A stretch of DNA of 64,000 nt. Origin: Rhodamnia argentea (Eukaryota > Streptophyta > Magnoliopsida > Myrtales > Myrtaceae). A program made the position numbers and the translations under genes. The notes beneath the pieces were generated by a model. It saw only the letters and a program-made list of their open reading frames with translations. It did not search any database and was not told where the DNA came from. Location of the stretch: assembly GCF_020921035.1 (NCBI RefSeq), contig NC_063157.1:11320001-11384000 (forward strand), read 5' to 3'. Below, one piece after another: positions 60,406-64,000 of this stretch (position 1 is the first letter of the stretch; the number at the start of each line of letters is the position of its first letter).

Positions 60406-61001
60406 AATGCGTCTGAAGAGAAGACTTGGAATTCTGTTGGACCTTTTTTTTATTATGAAGAACAAGATGAAGGTGGATTACCATTATGATTCCTTTTTTT
60501 TTTTTTAAATGAACAATAGAATAGTGAATTTAAATCAGAAAAATAAACATGTTTAATACATCAATTTGGCTAACCCTCATTTTTCTGTAGTACCTTACCC
60601 GGTTTTTATTCACTCGAACTTAGATAGATATAGAAAGATCGAATAAATAAAGGCATGTGCTAATTGATCTGAGTAATATTATGGGTGGAAAATTTGATTA
60701 TTATTTGACAATATGATGTGATCAAATTATTAATGCAAGTATAAACAAATGAATCACATTTAAGCACGCAGCAAAAGTATGCTAACATCAATTCGTTATA
60801 TGATTTTGCTGAGTCTAATGAATCAATAACAAAGACTCGCAAATATAACGTGAGTGGCAATGTGACTTATATAAAGGTAATGACTTCGACAATTTCTCAT
60901 ATTGATGTATAAAAGATAGTTACATTTTTATTTGTTGCCCAAAATTGATTTACCTTTTTTAAAAAACAAATCAGTTAGTACATACATTTATTTACTCAAT
61001 A

Positions 61002-61781
61002 GTTGTACAGCTCATGCGAAACTCATTGCGCCAAACAGCGCAATTACTACTGTAGAGTCTGCATGCTCTCTTTCTGCAAGGAGCAACACAATCGCTCCAA
61101 GCACGAGATCCTAAAGGTAATAATCTCCATTTAGAGTCCTCTGCATCTCAGGACTTTTCAACGGCATTTTTTTTTTTTTAATTAGTGGGGTCACGAAACT
61201 GTGCAATGTAATACTCTCTATCTTTGCATGACAAGGAAAAAAATAATAATTTAGATTACTTCTCTTCATATTGAATTCTCTCTTTTTTTGATTTCCTTTA
61301 TAGGTTTTAATCTTCTCAGGTATATAAAACTTCACACGCGGCGTCCTTCAGAATATTTCTGGTATTCACCCATACACTTTAAACGGGTGACTGGTCGCCT
61401 TCATATACAAAAAGGGAACAGGGATTTCTCGCTTCCGCTGTAAGAACGGCATCGCGGAGTACAAATCCTGCCGATATGGGCTCAAGTCACCAAGCACCGA
61501 GTACTACTCCACGGTACACAAGGTGATGATCAAGAACATCTCTTCGAACCAACGGTTTTTTTTTTTTAATGTTCCGCGAATTCGAAGAACGTTTTGTCAC
61601 ATGTGGGTCACTTTGTTGTTTGTAGGTTGAAACCGCACTAAAGATGGATGAAAGTGCAAGTATTAATGAAAAGGCAAAGAGGAAGCTAGGGGCAATAGTA
61701 GAGGCGATTGCTCACAATGTTCACTCATTCGAGAAACGAGCAAGAAAGCGGATAAAATCACACAGAGCTCCGTTTTATTAG
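61002..61781 (+). pseudogene. PLATZ array member D, pseudogene
   Basis: Remnants of all three exons: 61002-61116, 61321-61522 and 61626-61781. Exon 1 has lost its start and first half, with the join falling just before YSSCETH. It also lacks three codons in the CKDC region. Exon 2 is 202 instead of 228 bases: a 26-base deletion removes the EDLKxLWD segment and shifts the frame. A TGG to TGA change follows (aacgggtgactgg). Splice borders and exon 3 are still recognisable, and exon 3 has kept the frame that member B lost. It cannot make a PLATZ protein. Confidence 0.85.
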
Positions 61782-61943
61782 ATTGATTCAAAGATCGGAA
61801 ATTCGGTAAATTTGGTGTAAATTGAGGATGGGCTACTTGGTTTTGGTACATATGGTTAATTTTCCTTTGAATTTTATGGGTGTAATTTTTAATACCGCTG
61901 ATTGAAACTACTAAGTTTTTCGTTATTTCTATCTCTCTCTCTT

Positions 61944-61963
61944 TTGTGTGTGTGTGTGTGTGT
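61944..61963. repeat. (TG)n microsatellite
   Basis: Ten or so TG units after a TC run. The matching place in the left copy (about 51671-51700) has only a longer TC run, so this is a difference gained after the duplication. Confidence 0.8.
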
Positions 61964-63072
61964 AGGAGATAATAAGAGTGCTATTAGCACCCGCTAGATC
62001 CGCCTTGTATTTAGAGAAACAAACTCTATTGATCTTTCCTCCCATTTGAAGTACAGTAATGCAACAATTATATATGTTTTTCTTGTCTTATGTGGAATCG
62101 GTGCTTGGGTTTTCTTTCGTAGGTATTAGTTACGTTAAACTCTGCTAATTTAGGTTCTACCCACCGAAAAGAGTTACTATAGTATTATTATTGTCGTTAT
62201 TGTCATTTGCTTATTAATTCTATTTGTTTATTTTGGGATTAATGCTTTCTCTTGTTCTAAAGAGGTGGAAAACCAGCGTCGCTTTTGGTTCTCTCAATAA
62301 ATAAGTAAAAGTAGAACACCTGTTGTCTAATTAAGTGGATAAAATCGGTGCATGCTGAATATGATTATTTATGTAAAAATAGATAGAGGCATTGTGCCTA
62401 AATAAGGGGGGCCATAAATGGAACAGAAACAAAACATTGACGCCATTAATCTCTTACTCCGCCATGCCAAATGGGCACTTCAAAGATTGAGGCCCAAGCA
62501 ATCATTGAAGAACCCCTCTTGCCACCAAAGATCTCAATTTTCAATGTAATGATTCTTAATAAAAGAGGGTAGCAAAAAAATTACAATGCCGCTAATAAAA
62601 AATCTCAATTTAAAAAAAAAAATAGAACAACTAAAAATCGATGGAAATCAAGTTTGAAAAATGCTAATCCTTCTTTTCGTAATTAATTTTTTTTTAAAAT
62701 TTTACAAATGAGGATTGTTATCTCATTAATTGGCAACTGGAGAAGATCGCCAATATATGACATCTAGCGAGTAACGGTAACTAAACCAATCCCACGTCAT
62801 CAAATTGAAATTATTACGAAATATTCGCAAAATATAGTAAGTTTCGACTTCAAAGTGCTTTTTCTTGAACTAAGATCTTTTGTGCGTGGTGTGATGAAAA
62901 TCTTGATATATCAGCATCTTGGATTGTATTTCCTATTTCTTACTGATACTCAGTCCTCTCCACTCCTTGTTTCTTCTCTCTCTCGCGCAGTTTCCTTACA
63001 TCTTCGCTGCCCTTCTCTCTTTTTTTTCTGGGATTTCCTTCTTTCATCAAATTATAGAACCGAGCCGCGACA

Positions 63073-63987
63073 ATGACAGTGACAGATGCCATGATGGTCT
63101 CGTCAGGAGAAGATCAGGAGAAGGTCGTCCCCCGGTGGTTGAGGCCGCTCGTGGACGCCAAGTTTTACAGCTGGTGCGAGACTCATCGCTCCAAAGAGCG
63201 CAATTATTACTGTAGAGTTTGCATGCTTGCTTTGTGCAAAGATTGCAAGGAACAACATGATGGTTCCAAGCACGAGATCATCACGGTAATATTTCTCGTT
63301 TTGAATCGTCTTCGTCTCTATTATTTATAACGGCACTTTCTTTTCACAGTGGGTCGCAAAACTGTGCACTATTGTGCTTCGCTATCTTCGTTTGAACTGG
63401 GAAACGAGAAGTTAGGGTTTCTTCTCCTTATGCTGAATTCTTTACCCTTTATTTTACTTTTTGTTTATGGATTTTCACCTTCTCAGGCATATAAAGCTTC
63501 ACACATGGCATCCTTCAGAATGGAGGACTTGAAGCAGCTGTGGGATATTTCCGATATCTGCCCATATACTTTCAATGGGTGGCTTGTTGCCTTCATATAC
63601 AGAAAGGGAACCGGGATATCTCGTTCCCGCTGTAAAAGCGGTGTCGCAGAATGTGAATCTTGTCAGTATGGGCTCAAGTTGGCGAGCGCCAAGTATTGCT
63701 CCGTGGAATGCAAGGTGATGAGCCAAACATATCTCTTCGAACTAATCAGGTTTTTGATAGTTTTCTACAATGCGAAGATCTTTTTCTCACATATGGTTCG
63801 CTTGTTTTTGTTTTTTCCTTTTTTTTTGTAGGTTGAAGCCGCGTTGAAGAAGAACGGAAGTGGAAGTATGGATTTGAAAGCAAAGAGGAAGCTAGAGGCA
63901 ATAGTGGAAGAGGTTGCTGAAGATGTTCACTCATTTAGGAAACGAGAAAGAAAGCAGCAAAAACCGCAAAGAGCTCCGTCTCATTAG
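63073..63987 (+). CDS. PLATZ zinc-binding transcription factor, array member E
   Basis: Exons 63073-63285, 63487-63714 and 63832-63987 are phase 0 and give 198 residues starting MTVTDAMMVSSGEDQEK. Every PLATZ zinc ligand seen in member C is kept (CETH, CRVC, CKDC, H..H and CESC...YCSVEC), as is the basic C terminus. Introns are collinear with C and nearly identical, so the pair is a very recent duplicate. Promoter sequence back to about 61800 is also shared, so similar expression is expected. Nothing argues against function. Confidence 0.88.
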
Positions 63988-64000
63988 ATTGATAATTGGT

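Larger units (their letters stand above)
60409..64000 (+). repeat. segmental duplication, right copy (PLATZ D and E), runs off the window
   Basis: Collinear with 49856-53760. It lacks DNA upstream of D that B has: the junction gttagtacatacatttatttactcaat at 60973 jumps straight into exon 1. The copy is still similar at the last base, so its right end lies outside the window. Confidence 0.9.

Overview
The window is nuclear DNA from a flowering plant, most likely a woody eudicot. Evidence: AT-rich intergenic DNA, short phase-conserved exons with GT-AG introns, plant-only gene families (PLATZ, PADRE/DUF4228, plant HMA proteins, plant GH1 beta-glucosidase, SINA-like) and a dense load of hAT, CACTA, LINE, SINE and foldback elements. 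The style of the short inverted-repeat elements recalls Myrtaceae, but that is only an impression.

Layout. 1-209: end of a hAT element cut by the window edge. 3.2-9.7 kb (+): a ten-exon double-stranded RNA-binding protein gene whose N-terminal exon has been amplified five times. 11.5-12.0 kb (-): a proline-rich secreted or GPI-anchored wall protein. 13.5-15 kb: a foldback element holding a hAT insertion. 18.1-18.8 kb (-): an intronless PADRE/DUF4228 protein. 20.0-22.7 kb (-): a decayed hAT transposon. 23.1-30 kb: two copies of an unidentified repeat block. The first is split by a non-autonomous CACTA element; the second keeps the empty site. Between them lie a hAT fragment, a nested LINE pair and a Pack-type hAT carrying a piece of a C2-domain gene. 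31.7-32.7 kb (-): a heavy-metal-associated (HMA) plant protein. 37.9-40.5 kb (+): a complete eleven-exon beta-glucosidase of the BGLU44 type. 40.7-43.95 kb: a small LTR element fossil with a hAT inserted in it.

The right third (44.4-64 kb) is a PLATZ gene array with five members: A (47.7 kb), B (50.6 kb), C (52.8 kb), D (61.0 kb) and E (63.1 kb). A, C and E have full three-exon reading frames, B has a shifted last exon, and D is a pseudogene. The B-C stretch and the D-E stretch are copies of one another, and C and E differ at only a few bases, so the last duplication is young. A broken SINA-like ubiquitin ligase gene lies between C and D on the minus strand.

The genes do not form a pathway. 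Their common theme is local duplication, at the scale of an exon (DRB), a gene (PLATZ), a segment (B-C to D-E) and a transposon. Several insertions can be ordered in time because a paralogous empty site is still present. All gene models were built by reading codons and splice junctions by eye; no alignment or search was run.
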